64,000 nt of DNA from Desulfobulbaceae bacterium DB1 (GTDB lineage: Bacteria; Desulfobacterota; Desulfobulbia; Desulfobulbales; SURF-16). Made by a program: the position numbers and the translations under genes. Every line of letters begins with the position of its first letter. Within the stretch, counting starts at the first letter, position 1. The notes under the pieces were generated by a model. The model was given only the letters and a program-made list of their open reading frames with translations, searched no databases and was not told the origin of the DNA. This document shows, one piece after another, positions 23,999 to 32,988 of the stretch. The stretch is taken from contig MQUF01000014.1 of the NCBI GenBank assembly GCA_001914235.1, forward strand, positions 190,005 to 254,004, given 5' to 3'.

Positions 23999-26458
23999 AT
24001 GACCGCAATCACGCTCCCGGATATTTCGCTTTCGGAATATACCCTCGACACCCTGCCGCGTTTGCAGGAGCTGCGGCAAAAGTCATTTGCCGACAAAACC
24101 GAGATCTGTATCGAACGGGCCCGCTGTGTCACCGAGTATCTGCGCAAGTATGATAATCCGCAGGATACGCCGGAACTGCGGCAGGCCAAAAAAACAGCTT
24201 ATTTCCTCGAAAACAAGGATGCGGTCTTCCACGACCGCAACCTGCTGGCCGGTACCACCACCAGCAAACGCCTCGGCGCCCCGCTGTTTCCCGAGTTTTT
24301 CGCCCTGACCCTGTGGCCGGAGCTTGACACGGTGAGCAAGAGGGAAAAAAATCCCCAGCGTTTATCCCCTCGTGATGCGGCAGAACTCAATTTCAAGATT
24401 TTTCCCTACTGGATGGACAAAAACGTCCTGGAGCTGGTGCGCCGCCAGTTCCATAACCCCCAGTGCCTGCAGCTTTTTGAAAGCCTGGTTTTTTTCATCG
24501 CCGGCAAGGCGGGTTGTGTTTCCCACTGTGTGCCGAACTACGGCATGATGCTGGAAAAAGGGCTGGTCGGCCTGATCGAGATTGCCCGGGACAAGGAGGC
24601 GGCGCTGGCCGGAAACAACGAACCGGAGGCACGGCGCGCGGCATCTTTTTATCACGCGGTGCGGATCAGTTTGAAGGGGATCATGCAGTACGCCGAAAAC
24701 CTGGCGGACAAGGCCGAGGCCCTGGCTGGAATGTGTCGGGACGCCACGGCCGGGCAGGAATTTCTGGATATCGCCGCGGTGTGCCGACGGGTACCGTCAC
24801 TGCCCGCCCGCACATTCCGCGAGGCGGTCAATGCCGTCTGGATCTGCCAGGTGGGGATCCACGCGGAAAACATCAACATGGCCATGAGTCCGGGCAGGCT
24901 CGATCAGGTTCTCTCCCCCTATTACCGCAAGGACATGGATGAAGGCCGGCTTGATGTTGGTCGGGCCATTGAACTCATCGGCTGCCTGTGGCTCAAAATT
25001 GCCGATAATGTGGTGATGGTGCCCGAGGCGTCGGAGGAGATGTTCGGCGGTGCCGGCACCGTGCCGGCCATCACCCTGGGCGGGGTTGATGCGGATGGCG
25101 AGGATGCGGTCAATGATCTCACCTATATCATGCTTCGGGTCACCGAACTGCTGCGCACCCGCGATCCCAACGTCAACGCCCGCTACCATTGCGACAAGAA
25201 TCCCAAGGAGTATATGGACCGGGTGTCCGAGGTGATTTTAAACACCAAGGCGGTGCCCGCCGTGTTCAATGATGTCGCCAATATCTCGGTGCTGACCGGA
25301 CAAAAGGAGACGCCGGCACATGCCCGTGACTATGCGGTCATCGGCTGTGTCGAGCTGGCCAGCTCCGGCCGTGATTATCCGGCATCAAGCTCGATCATGC
25401 TCAATCTGGCGGCAGTCATGGAGATGGCCCTTTTCAGCGGTAAACGACCGATCACCGGCGACCGGCAGATCGGACCGCCCACCCCGCCGCCCGAGACCCT
25501 GCAAAGCTTTGCGGAGTTCTGGGAGGTGTTCAAGACCCAACTCGACTGGCTGATCACCCAGGCCATCCAGCTCAATGAGTATCTGGGTGCCGTGCACCAG
25601 CAGATGATGCCGAGTCCGCTGCTTTCCGCCCTGTTTGAAGGACCGCTGGACAAGGGCCGTGATCTCATCCGGGGCGGCGCCCTGTATAACTCCTCCGGCG
25701 CCACCCATATCGGTTTTGCCGATGTGGTCGACTCGCTTAATGCCGTTGAAAAGGTCGTTTTCATCGATCGGAAATACGGTTTTGCCGAGCTGGTAAAGGC
25801 ATTGCGGGAAAATTTCCAGGGCGTGCAGTATGAAAAGATGCGTTTGTATCTGAAAAACCGGGCTCCCAAGTACGGCACCGAGGATCCCATTGCCCGCAAG
25901 AACGCCCGGAACATCGTTCGTCACCTCTTTGAGCTGTATCAGGCCCATACCAATTATCGGGGCGGTCCCTACCGCCCGGCATTCTGGACCATGACCAATC
26001 ATGCCGGGCTGGGAGGCATCAGCGGCGCCATGCCCAACGGTCGCAAGGCCGGAGAATTGTTTGCCAGCGGCATGACCCCGGTGTCCGGCGCCGCGCCCCA
26101 GCTCACCGCCTGCCTGAACGCCGTGGCCGAGTTGGGCGGCAAATATGTGCCGGGCTGCTGGGCCCTGAACCTCAAGTATACGCCGGAAGAAGATGTACAG
26201 GCGACCACGACCCATTTTTCTCATACGGTGGAGGCCTATTTCCGCGCCGGCGGCCAGCAGGTGCAGTTCAACATCATGACTTATGAAATGCTGCGTGATG
26301 CCAAGAAGCATCCGGAAAAGTACCCGGAGCTGATGGTCCGTGTGTCCGGATACTCCGCCTATTTCAAGGATCTCAATGAGATGATGCAGGATGAGCTGAT
26401 CACCAGGACGCAGTATGACCTGATGAGCGGCGAGGCCGTGCCCTTTCCGTTGGGCTGA
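23999..26458 (+). CDS. Glycyl radical enzyme of unknown substrate (PFL2/eliminase-like)
   Basis: 819 aa. The ATG at 23999 has AAAGGAGG upstream. The C-terminal glycyl radical motif is MVRVSGYSAYF with the radical Gly at 784; the thiyl Cys is Cys450 in VIGCVELASSG, followed by Glu452. A single Cys then x-Glu is the eliminase/lyase pattern (glycerol, propanediol, choline and 4-hydroxyphenylacetate enzymes) and differs from pyruvate formate-lyase, which has Cys-Cys. AITLGGVDADGEDAVNDLTY and SHCVPNYGMMLEKGL are further family segments. The bases just after Cys450 (LASSGRDYPASSS) do not match the choline or glycerol enzymes as I remember them. The neighbours (duplicated partner, SCP2-like protein, activase) argue for a new specificity. 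Confidence 0.88.
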   Translation: MTAITLPDISLSEYTLDTLPRLQELRQKSFADKTEICIERARCVTEYLRKYDNPQDTPELRQAKKTAYFLENKDAVFHDRNLLAGTTTSKRLGAPLFPEFFALTLWPELDTVSKREKNPQRLSPRDAAELNFKIFPYWMDKNVLELVRRQFHNPQCLQLFESLVFFIAGKAGCVSHCVPNYGMMLEKGLVGLIEIARDKEAALAGNNEPEARRAASFYHAVRISLKGIMQYAENLADKAEALAGMCRDATAGQEFLDIAAVCRRVPSLPARTFREAVNAVWICQVGIHAENINMAMSPGRLDQVLSPYYRKDMDEGRLDVGRAIELIGCLWLKIADNVVMVPEASEEMFGGAGTVPAITLGGVDADGEDAVNDLTYIMLRVTELLRTRDPNVNARYHCDKNPKEYMDRVSEVILNTKAVPAVFNDVANISVLTGQKETPAHARDYAVIGCVELASSGRDYPASSSIMLNLAAVMEMALFSGKRPITGDRQIGPPTPPPETLQSFAEFWEVFKTQLDWLITQAIQLNEYLGAVHQQMMPSPLLSALFEGPLDKGRDLIRGGALYNSSGATHIGFADVVDSLNAVEKVVFIDRKYGFAELVKALRENFQGVQYEKMRLYLKNRAPKYGTEDPIARKNARNIVRHLFELYQAHTNYRGGPYRPAFWTMTNHAGLGGISGAMPNGRKAGELFASGMTPVSGAAPQLTACLNAVAELGGKYVPGCWALNLKYTPEEDVQATTTHFSHTVEAYFRAGGQQVQFNIMTYEMLRDAKKHPEKYPELMVRVSGYSAYFKDLNEMMQDELITRTQYDLMSGEAVPFPLG

Positions 26459-26505
26459 TTTCCCCTTGGACTGACGCGGATACCATTTGGCGAGGAGCAA
26501 CCACC

Positions 26506-26946
26506 ATGGAAAATACCATACAGAACGCTTTGACCGACAAGCTTTTTGCCCGATTGCAGGACTGTTTCGAGTCCGAAGCGGCGGAGGAGTTTCTCGAGGT
26601 TCTGCTGAACCTGATGCGGGTGATTTTTCTCATCAATCCGGAGTACCGGGCCAATATCAAGGGCTTTACCGGGCGATACCAGTTTCGGAGCCTTGACGGG
26701 GAGGTGACCATGGCCGCCCTGTTCACCAACGGCAAAATGGAGATCAGGGAAAAGATGATCGTCAACCCCCACATCACCGTCACCTTCCGTAACGGTCGCG
26801 CCCTGCTGGATTTTCTGATATCGCCCCGCCAGGATATCCTGGGCTCCATGCTGCGCAATGACGTGAAAACCGAGGGGAATCTCAATTATCTTTATAAATT
26901 CGGTTATATGGCGAAAAAGCTGCAATTGATGATGCCGCAGCTGTGA
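26506..26946 (+). CDS. SCP2 sterol-transfer-like protein
   Basis: 146 aa; the ATG follows GCGAGGAGCAACC. The sequence fits an SCP-2-like fold: an N-terminal helix (residues 1-45), then strands with YQFRSLDGEVTMAALFTNG, IREKMIVNPHITVTFRNGRALLDFLIS and a helical end. SCP2 folds enclose a hydrophobic tunnel that binds lipids, fatty acyl chains or other apolar ligands. Its place between a GRE and the activase, with overlap to the activase (GTGA), suggests it holds or delivers a hydrophobic substrate or product. Family assignment is by pattern and is moderately sure. Confidence 0.7.
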   Translation: MENTIQNALTDKLFARLQDCFESEAAEEFLEVLLNLMRVIFLINPEYRANIKGFTGRYQFRSLDGEVTMAALFTNGKMEIREKMIVNPHITVTFRNGRALLDFLISPRQDILGSMLRNDVKTEGNLNYLYKFGYMAKKLQLMMPQL

Positions 26947-27836
26947 AGACGGCCCTCATCGGAGACATCGGCAGACACCGGATCGGCGACGGACCTGGCA
27001 TTCGCACGGTGGTTTTTTTCAAGGGCTGCCCGCTGCATTGCCCCTGGTGTCATAATCCGGAGTTCATCGCACCGCGGGCCGAGCTTGCCTTGTACCCGAA
27101 TCGCTGCATCATGTGCGGCGACTGCGTTGATATCTGCCCGCAACGGGCCATCAAGAAAAACGGCGTGATCGAGGTGGACCGGTCTGCCTGCGACTGCTGC
27201 GGCCAATGCGCGGCGATCTGTCCCGCCGGCGCCCTGGCCATTGTCGGCGCGGCATGGTCGGTGGAGCAACTCATTGATGTCCTGTTGCGGGATCTCCTTT
27301 ATTATCAGGTTTCCGGTGGCGGGGTGACCCTGTCGGGCGGCGAGCCGACCATGCAGATGGAGTTTGCCGGCAAACTTTTGCAACGGCTGCGGCAGGAGCA
27401 TATACACACGGCCATCGAAACCAGCGGTTTTTTCCGCTGGGACGATTTCGCCGCCCAGCTCCTGCCCTGGCTTGATCTGGTTCTCTTTGACCTGAAACCG
27501 GTGGACAGCCGCAGGCACGCAAAAGTAACGGGCCGGGGCAATGAAAAGATTCTTGAAAATCTGGAAAAAATCGTGCGGGGCGGGCATGACGTCGTGGTCC
27601 GCATTCCCTTGATTCCGGGCTTTACGGCGGACAGGGAAAACCTCGTTGGCCTTGCGGCGGAAATGAAAAGGATCGGCGTGCAAAAGTGTTCGTTGCTGGC
27701 CTATCATGCCCTGGGGAAATCAAAGGCGGCCGCTGTCGGCAGAGTGGTCGACCCGTCACTGCCGGACAAGCAAATGACGCGCGCCGAGGTTGACGGCCGG
27801 CAACGATATTTCACGGAGTTTGAGTTGATTTCATAA
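26943..27836 (+). CDS. Glycyl radical enzyme activase (radical SAM)
   Basis: 297 aa from GTG, overlapping the previous stop. The radical SAM cluster motif CPLHCPWC (C-x3-C-x2-C) is in the N-terminal part, preceded by GDGPGIRTVVFFKG, the activase signature. Two inserted 4Fe-4S motifs follow (CIMCGDCVDICP, CDCCGQCAAICP), as in activases of eliminase-type GREs. TLSGGEPTMQMEF and TAIETSGFF bind SAM. It should install the radical on Gly784 of the enzyme encoded upstream. The pair is a standard two-component GRE system in an oxygen-free cytoplasm. Confidence 0.92.
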   Translation: MKTALIGDIGRHRIGDGPGIRTVVFFKGCPLHCPWCHNPEFIAPRAELALYPNRCIMCGDCVDICPQRAIKKNGVIEVDRSACDCCGQCAAICPAGALAIVGAAWSVEQLIDVLLRDLLYYQVSGGGVTLSGGEPTMQMEFAGKLLQRLRQEHIHTAIETSGFFRWDDFAAQLLPWLDLVLFDLKPVDSRRHAKVTGRGNEKILENLEKIVRGGHDVVVRIPLIPGFTADRENLVGLAAEMKRIGVQKCSLLAYHALGKSKAAAVGRVVDPSLPDKQMTRAEVDGRQRYFTEFELIS

Positions 27837-27887
27837 CCGGCGGAAGGGTTGGCGAAATAATTTGAATGAGGAGAAGGAGGAGAAACC

Positions 27888-28952
27888 ATGCAGATAGATT
27901 TCCACCACGGAACCACCTATGTTGCCGCGCGACTGGCGGGCTTTGACCGGAAGGAGGCCGGAATTGTCGCCCATGCGGCCCAGTACGTGGATGACGCCAC
28001 CAGCAGCGGAGTGGTTCATTTCAACAACAAGTCGATTTATCATCGTCTCTGCACCGCTCATAAAACCCTGGATCCCCGCAATTCCATCGAGCTGAACAAT
28101 CATCTTGTCTGGATTCCTTTTCATTTTCTGCCCGGCAACGGCGGGAAAAATGCCGATGAAAACGGCGATCTGTCCTTTGTGGAAAAAATAGTCTGCCGCC
28201 CCGGCAACGATAATCCCATTGCCCGGCAATTGCTGCGGGAGGTGATCAGTGAAAAAGGCCACCTGTGCAGCCTGCACCGGCTGGGGCTGACCATGCATGT
28301 TTATGCCGATACCTGGGCGCATCAGAATTTCGCCGGGGTTGAGGATAAAATCAATGAAGTCGACCATGCGGTGGACAAGGGCAAGTCCGGCGTTTTCAGC
28401 GAGTTCGGCAAGGTGTTCCACGACTGGCTGGATGACACTCTGCCTGCCCTGGGCCATGCCCGCGCCAATGTCTTTCCGGACATGCCCTTTTTGGATTGGG
28501 AGTATACGAATGCGGCGAAAGAAAAAGTCAGGCGTAACAATACGGATCTGTTCTGCACGGCGGCTGATGAAATGTGCAAGGCCATGCAGCGTTACAGGGT
28601 GTCTGATCCGGACGCCGACGTGCCGGGAATCCCGGCTCGCGACATGAACAAAATCCAGGATCTCTTCAGCACGCTGAAGGAGGTGGATGGCGGGAAAAGA
28701 CACTACCGGTGGCTGATGGAGATCAGGGATGGCGCCTTTTCCTTCGGCAAGGACCCGGATGTGGATTATGTCGACAAGGGCGCGGACTCCTGGAAGGAAA
28801 AGGCCCTCGGCACCAGCAACATCATTCCCAGGTATCCGTATCGTAAATCATTTTTGAAAAGCGATTGGAAGCTTTTTCATGACGCGGCCAAGGTTCATGC
28901 CGTTTATCTCATCAATGAACTGCTGCCGGAATATGGTGTCTGCGCCGGATGA
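27888..28952 (+). CDS. DUF6765-like protein
   Basis: 354 aa; an excellent ribosome-binding stretch (GGAGAAGGAGGAG) precedes the ATG. The N-terminus (MQIDFHHGTTYVAARLAGF ... AQYVDDATSSG) matches the DUF6765 pattern as I remember it. Conserved His and Asp residues (HHGTTY, HLCSLHRLGLTMHVYADTWAHQNF) are reminiscent of the zinc-dependent phospholipase C or S1/P1-nuclease helical fold, so a metal-binding hydrolase is possible but unproven. It lies 51 bases after the activase on the same strand and may be part of the GRE transcript. No signal peptide is seen. Confidence 0.65.
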   Translation: MQIDFHHGTTYVAARLAGFDRKEAGIVAHAAQYVDDATSSGVVHFNNKSIYHRLCTAHKTLDPRNSIELNNHLVWIPFHFLPGNGGKNADENGDLSFVEKIVCRPGNDNPIARQLLREVISEKGHLCSLHRLGLTMHVYADTWAHQNFAGVEDKINEVDHAVDKGKSGVFSEFGKVFHDWLDDTLPALGHARANVFPDMPFLDWEYTNAAKEKVRRNNTDLFCTAADEMCKAMQRYRVSDPDADVPGIPARDMNKIQDLFSTLKEVDGGKRHYRWLMEIRDGAFSFGKDPDVDYVDKGADSWKEKALGTSNIIPRYPYRKSFLKSDWKLFHDAAKVHAVYLINELLPEYGVCAG

Positions 28953-28958
28953 AACGAG

Positions 28959-31472
28959 TCAGTTCCTGCGTTTTTGCGGCCGGCTGGTGGGGGGAGCGGC
29001 CAGCGGGTCGTCCGGCCAGACGTGCTTCGGATAGCGGCCCTTGAGTTCTTTTTTCACCTCGGGGTAGGCGCGCTGCCAGAAACCGGCCAGGTCGCTTGTC
29101 ACCTGGATGGGACGCTGGGCCGGGGAAAGCAGGTGGAGCACCACCTTGACCCGGCCATGACAAACGGTGGGGGTGTCGGTGAGGCCGAACATCTCCTGCA
29201 GGCGTACCGCCAGCACCGGCGTTTCGCCGGGGCGGTAGTCCAGCAGGATGCGGGAGCCGCTCGGCACCTGGATGCGTTCCGGCGCGGCCCGATCCAGCTC
29301 CTGCCGGCCGCGCCGGTCGAGCATGGCGAGAAGAATCCGGCAGAGATCAAGCTGTTTGAGCTGCTCCCGGCGACTCATGCCGTCAAGAAAGGGCGAGAGC
29401 CAGTCGAGATCGGCCCGCAGATGGTCGTCATCGACCCGCGGCCAGTTTCCCTCGGGCTGCCAGAAGCACAGTGAACCGATGCGGGCCTGCAGGCGCCGCG
29501 CTTCCCGGCTCCAGGGCAGTGACTCGATGCCCATGCGCCGGATGCCGTCCAGCATGGCGGCGCGGATCAGATCCGGATCAGCCCTGGGCAGCGGTTCTTC
29601 CCGGATGATCAGTTCCCCCAGGTATTCCCGCCGCGCCGTTGTGACCCTGCCGTTGTGTTCATCCCAGCCGATTATCGGCCGCCAGGCAAAAAGCTCGGGC
29701 CGGCAGGCGCGCAGCCCGTTCATATCAATCGGGGCGGCAAGAAAGATCTTTCCTTCCCGTTGCCCGGCATCAAGCTGGGGGACGACAAGGGAGGGGCTGC
29801 CTGCCAGCGGATCGCCGGGCGCAAGCATTGCTCCCCGTCCCCCGGAAAGCAGGTAGCGCTCCCGCGTCCCGGGCCGCAGACCGGCTATGCGGTCCGGATA
29901 GGCGAAGCCGAGCAGCAGCCCGGCGTTGCCGTCGTCATATTTTTCCCCCTTGATTCCCAGCAGTCGGCGAAATTGCAGCGACGATTCATCCACCCGGCGG
30001 CAGGCGGCAGGATCGCCTTTGCCTGCCTGGTCCTGGTGTCTGAAGCGTTGCAGGAGAAGCAGCCGGGAGCGGAGATCGCTGCCGGCAAGGGCGGAGGCGC
30101 TTGAGATAATGTCCCGTTCGGAAAGGAGCGCGGCCAGATCGCAGGCCAATCCGGCCTGTCCCATTCTTTTCGCCATGATCAGCATGTGGGCCAGGCGGGG
30201 ATGGAGGGGAAGCTCGCCCAGTTGTCTGCCGGTTGCGGTGATGCGACCGGCCTTGTCCAGCGCCCCCAGCGAAGTGAGCAGGGCGCGGGCCGCGGCGAGA
30301 TTGGCGGCGGGCGGCGGATCGAGCCAGCGCAGCTCGGCCGGATCGGTCACCCCCCACAGCCCCAGTTCCAGGACAAGGGATGCGAGATCCGCGGCGCTTA
30401 TCTCCGGAGGATGAAAGGGGACAAGCCCGTGATGCTGGTGCCTGGTCCACAGCCGCAGACAAAAACCAGGGGCCACCCTGCCCGCCCGGCCTGCCCGCTG
30501 GCGGGCAGCGGCCCGGGAGACCCGCACCGTATCGAGCCCGCTCATGCCGGATGCCGGACGAAAGCGCGGCAGGCGCGACCAGCCGCTGTCCACCACATTG
30601 AGAATGCCGTCAATGGTAAGGCTTGTTTCGGCAATGGACGTGGCCGGCACCACCCGCCGTCTGCCCAGGGGGTCGGGCAGAAGAGCCCGGTCCTGCTCCT
30701 GTCGGCTGAGATTGCCGTACAGGGGCTGGATGAGAAGATTGTTGTCCGCAACTTCCCTCAGGGCGGCACAGACCTGGCGGATTTCCCCCGCGCCGGGCAG
30801 AAAGGCGAGAATGTCGCCTTCCTTTTCCGTCAGCACCCGCCGGATGCCCTGCACGGTTGTTTCAACGATGCCGCCCGTGGGTTCGTGTTGGAGATAGCTT
30901 GTTTCCACCGGAAAGCCGCGGCCGTGTCCGGTGATCACCGGCGCCCCGCCAAGCAGCTCCGCGACCGGCCCGGCGTCAAGGGTGGCGGACATCACCAGCA
31001 GCCGCAGGTCGTGCCGCAGGGTGCAAAGATCCAGGCAAAGGGCAAGGGCCAGGTCGGCGTGCAGGGAGCGTTCGTGAAATTCGTCGAAAATAACCAGGCC
31101 GATATCGGCCAGTTCCGGGTCCTGCTGGATGCGGCGGGTGAGAATGCCCTCGGTTACCACCTCGATGCGGGTACGGGCGGAGATCTTGCGGTCAAGGCGG
31201 ATGCGATAACCAACGGTTCCGCCGATTTCCTCGCCGAGCAGCGCGCTCATTCTGGCTGCCGCCGCCCGGGCGGCGAGCCGCCTCGGTTCCAGCATGATGA
31301 TTTTTTTACCGGCAAGCCATGGCTGGTCCAGCAGGGCAAGGGGCACGCCGGTGGTTTTACCGGAGCCGGGCGGGGCGCAGAGCACAACGGGCCCATGCGC
31401 CAGGGCGGCGCCTATTTCCGCAAGGCTTGCGGAGACGGCCAGGGAGGAAAGGGCCTTTTCGATTGCGTTCAT
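28959..31472 (-). CDS. hrpB: ATP-dependent helicase HrpB
   Basis: 837 aa, full length. SF2 DEAH-type motifs: LCAPPGSGKTTGVPLALL (Walker A), MLEPRRLAARAAA (Ia), VIFDEFHERSLHADLAL (DEFH box), VMSATLDAGP, and QRAGRAGRVAPG (motif VI). The C-terminal ~350 residues contain the HrpB-specific helicase-associated and HrpB_C regions ending in a basic PKHVWPDDPLAAPPT tail. RNA-helicase family of unclear physiological role. It follows the other helicase by 25 bases on the same strand. No strong ribosome-binding site is seen before its ATG, which may rely on coupling. Confidence 0.92.
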   Translation of the reverse strand: MNAIEKALSSLAVSASLAEIGAALAHGPVVLCAPPGSGKTTGVPLALLDQPWLAGKKIIMLEPRRLAARAAAARMSALLGEEIGGTVGYRIRLDRKISARTRIEVVTEGILTRRIQQDPELADIGLVIFDEFHERSLHADLALALCLDLCTLRHDLRLLVMSATLDAGPVAELLGGAPVITGHGRGFPVETSYLQHEPTGGIVETTVQGIRRVLTEKEGDILAFLPGAGEIRQVCAALREVADNNLLIQPLYGNLSRQEQDRALLPDPLGRRRVVPATSIAETSLTIDGILNVVDSGWSRLPRFRPASGMSGLDTVRVSRAAARQRAGRAGRVAPGFCLRLWTRHQHHGLVPFHPPEISAADLASLVLELGLWGVTDPAELRWLDPPPAANLAAARALLTSLGALDKAGRITATGRQLGELPLHPRLAHMLIMAKRMGQAGLACDLAALLSERDIISSASALAGSDLRSRLLLLQRFRHQDQAGKGDPAACRRVDESSLQFRRLLGIKGEKYDDGNAGLLLGFAYPDRIAGLRPGTRERYLLSGGRGAMLAPGDPLAGSPSLVVPQLDAGQREGKIFLAAPIDMNGLRACRPELFAWRPIIGWDEHNGRVTTARREYLGELIIREEPLPRADPDLIRAAMLDGIRRMGIESLPWSREARRLQARIGSLCFWQPEGNWPRVDDDHLRADLDWLSPFLDGMSRREQLKQLDLCRILLAMLDRRGRQELDRAAPERIQVPSGSRILLDYRPGETPVLAVRLQEMFGLTDTPTVCHGRVKVVLHLLSPAQRPIQVTSDLAGFWQRAYPEVKKELKGRYPKHVWPDDPLAAPPTSRPQKRRN

Positions 31473-31497
31473 GGGCGGGGAACCGGCATGGAGGGAC

Positions 31498-32850
31498 TCA
31501 GGAAACCAGGGTCAGCTCGTAGAGCTGCCGACGCGTCCTGGCGGATGCCTTTAGCACACCCACCGGGTCAACGTAGTCATAGACCATGGGCTGCTTGTCC
31601 ACCGCCGGACGCAGGATGCGGCCGATCACCTGGGTCAGGCGGCCTTCGAATTTGATCGGGGTGCAGAGAAAGAGGCTGGTAAGGCCGGGACAGTCAAATC
31701 CTTCGCCGATGAGCTGGATGGTTGCCACCAGCACCCGCACCTCGCCCTGTTGGACGCGACGGACAATCTCGCCGCGTTCCTCGCCCGCTGTCCTGCCGGT
31801 GAGCAACAGGGGCTGCTCTCCTCGTTGTTCCAGCATGGAGCAGATGGTTTCACAGTGGGACACCCGGTCGGAAACCACCAGGACGGTGCCGCAATCCTTG
31901 GCCGCTTCGTTGACGATATCATTGACAATCAATTCATTGCGGGCCGGATTTGCGGTAAGCGCGGTCATCAGGTCATGGTAGTTGCGCCGGTAGTTGAAGG
32001 TGAACGAGGTGGGGCGCTGGAGGATGATCGGTTTCAGCACCGCGCCCTGCCGGTCAAGCTCACGGCCGGAAACCCGGTGAACCAGGTCGCCGATGTGCCA
32101 GCCGATCAGCTCGGTCAGGCCGTCGCGGCGAAAGGGGGTGGCGGTCAGCCCCAGCATGTAGCGGCAGTCGAACCTGGTGATGATTTCGGTGAACATGGAG
32201 CTTGGCGTGCGGTGGGCCTCGTCGACAATGATGTGGCCGAACAGGGGCGGGAGTTTTGTCAGGTGTTTGCGCACCGAATGTATGATGCCGATTGTCACCG
32301 GCGCCGGCGCAAACGAGCCGTCGCCGATCAAGCCCGGCGTCAGCCCCAGAAATTTTTCCATGCGCTCCCGCCACTGGTAAAGCAGCTCCTTGGTATGAAC
32401 CAGGATAAGGGCCGGCTGCTTGCGGCCGGCGATGACGGCGGCGGCCATCACCGTCTTGCCGCTGCCGGTGGCCGCCTCCAGCACGCCGAAATCCCGGGCC
32501 AGCATGGCGGAGCAGGCCGCCTGCTGGTAGGGGCGCAGTTCCCCCCGGAAAGAGAGATCCATTGGCGGGAGCTCCCGCCGTTTGTCCTCAATGGTAACCT
32601 CGAAACCGGATTGGCGGCACAGCAGCACCGCCTGGTTGGCGAATCCCCGGGGAAAACGGATGTCCGGGCCGCATAGGTCGTAGAAGTGAAGTTCCTTTTT
32701 CAGACTCTTGCCTATCCAGCGGGCGTACTTCAGCGCATCCCGGTACTTGGGGTTGACCAGGGTCAGCTTTTTTTTCAGGACGCCGGTCAGTTCGGGAGTT
32801 GCGCCGGTCAGGCGGCAGTCGTGGGAAACCAGCAGGATAACTGTATTCAT
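31498..32850 (-). CDS. XPB/RAD25-like SF2 helicase
   Basis: 450 aa. Motifs: RPYQQAACSAMLARDFGVLEAATGSGKTVMAA (Q and I, in short segments), LILVHTKELLYQWRERM (Ia), IIVDEAHRTPSS (DEAH box), MLGLTATPFRRDG (III), LVATIQLIGEGFDCPGL and RLTQVIGRILRP (V, VI). An N-terminal ~100-residue domain (KYARWIGKSLKKELHFYDL) precedes the helicase core. It resembles bacterial XPB/type III restriction helicase-like proteins involved in DNA repair or unwinding; no nuclease domain or methylase is nearby, so restriction is unlikely. Cotranscribed with hrpB. Confidence 0.85.
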   Translation of the reverse strand: MNTVILLVSHDCRLTGATPELTGVLKKKLTLVNPKYRDALKYARWIGKSLKKELHFYDLCGPDIRFPRGFANQAVLLCRQSGFEVTIEDKRRELPPMDLSFRGELRPYQQAACSAMLARDFGVLEAATGSGKTVMAAAVIAGRKQPALILVHTKELLYQWRERMEKFLGLTPGLIGDGSFAPAPVTIGIIHSVRKHLTKLPPLFGHIIVDEAHRTPSSMFTEIITRFDCRYMLGLTATPFRRDGLTELIGWHIGDLVHRVSGRELDRQGAVLKPIILQRPTSFTFNYRRNYHDLMTALTANPARNELIVNDIVNEAAKDCGTVLVVSDRVSHCETICSMLEQRGEQPLLLTGRTAGEERGEIVRRVQQGEVRVLVATIQLIGEGFDCPGLTSLFLCTPIKFEGRLTQVIGRILRPAVDKQPMVYDYVDPVGVLKASARTRRQLYELTLVS

Positions 32851-32988
32851 TGTTCGGTTACTCTATCTTTTGCCGCGGATCGCGTCAAGCAGGAGTCGGC
32901 GTCAAAATTATTTTACAGAAAAACTAGTAAGTTGACCGGGCTTTGGTATAAGATAAAAGAAAAGCAAACACCCTGTCAGGAGACCTGC

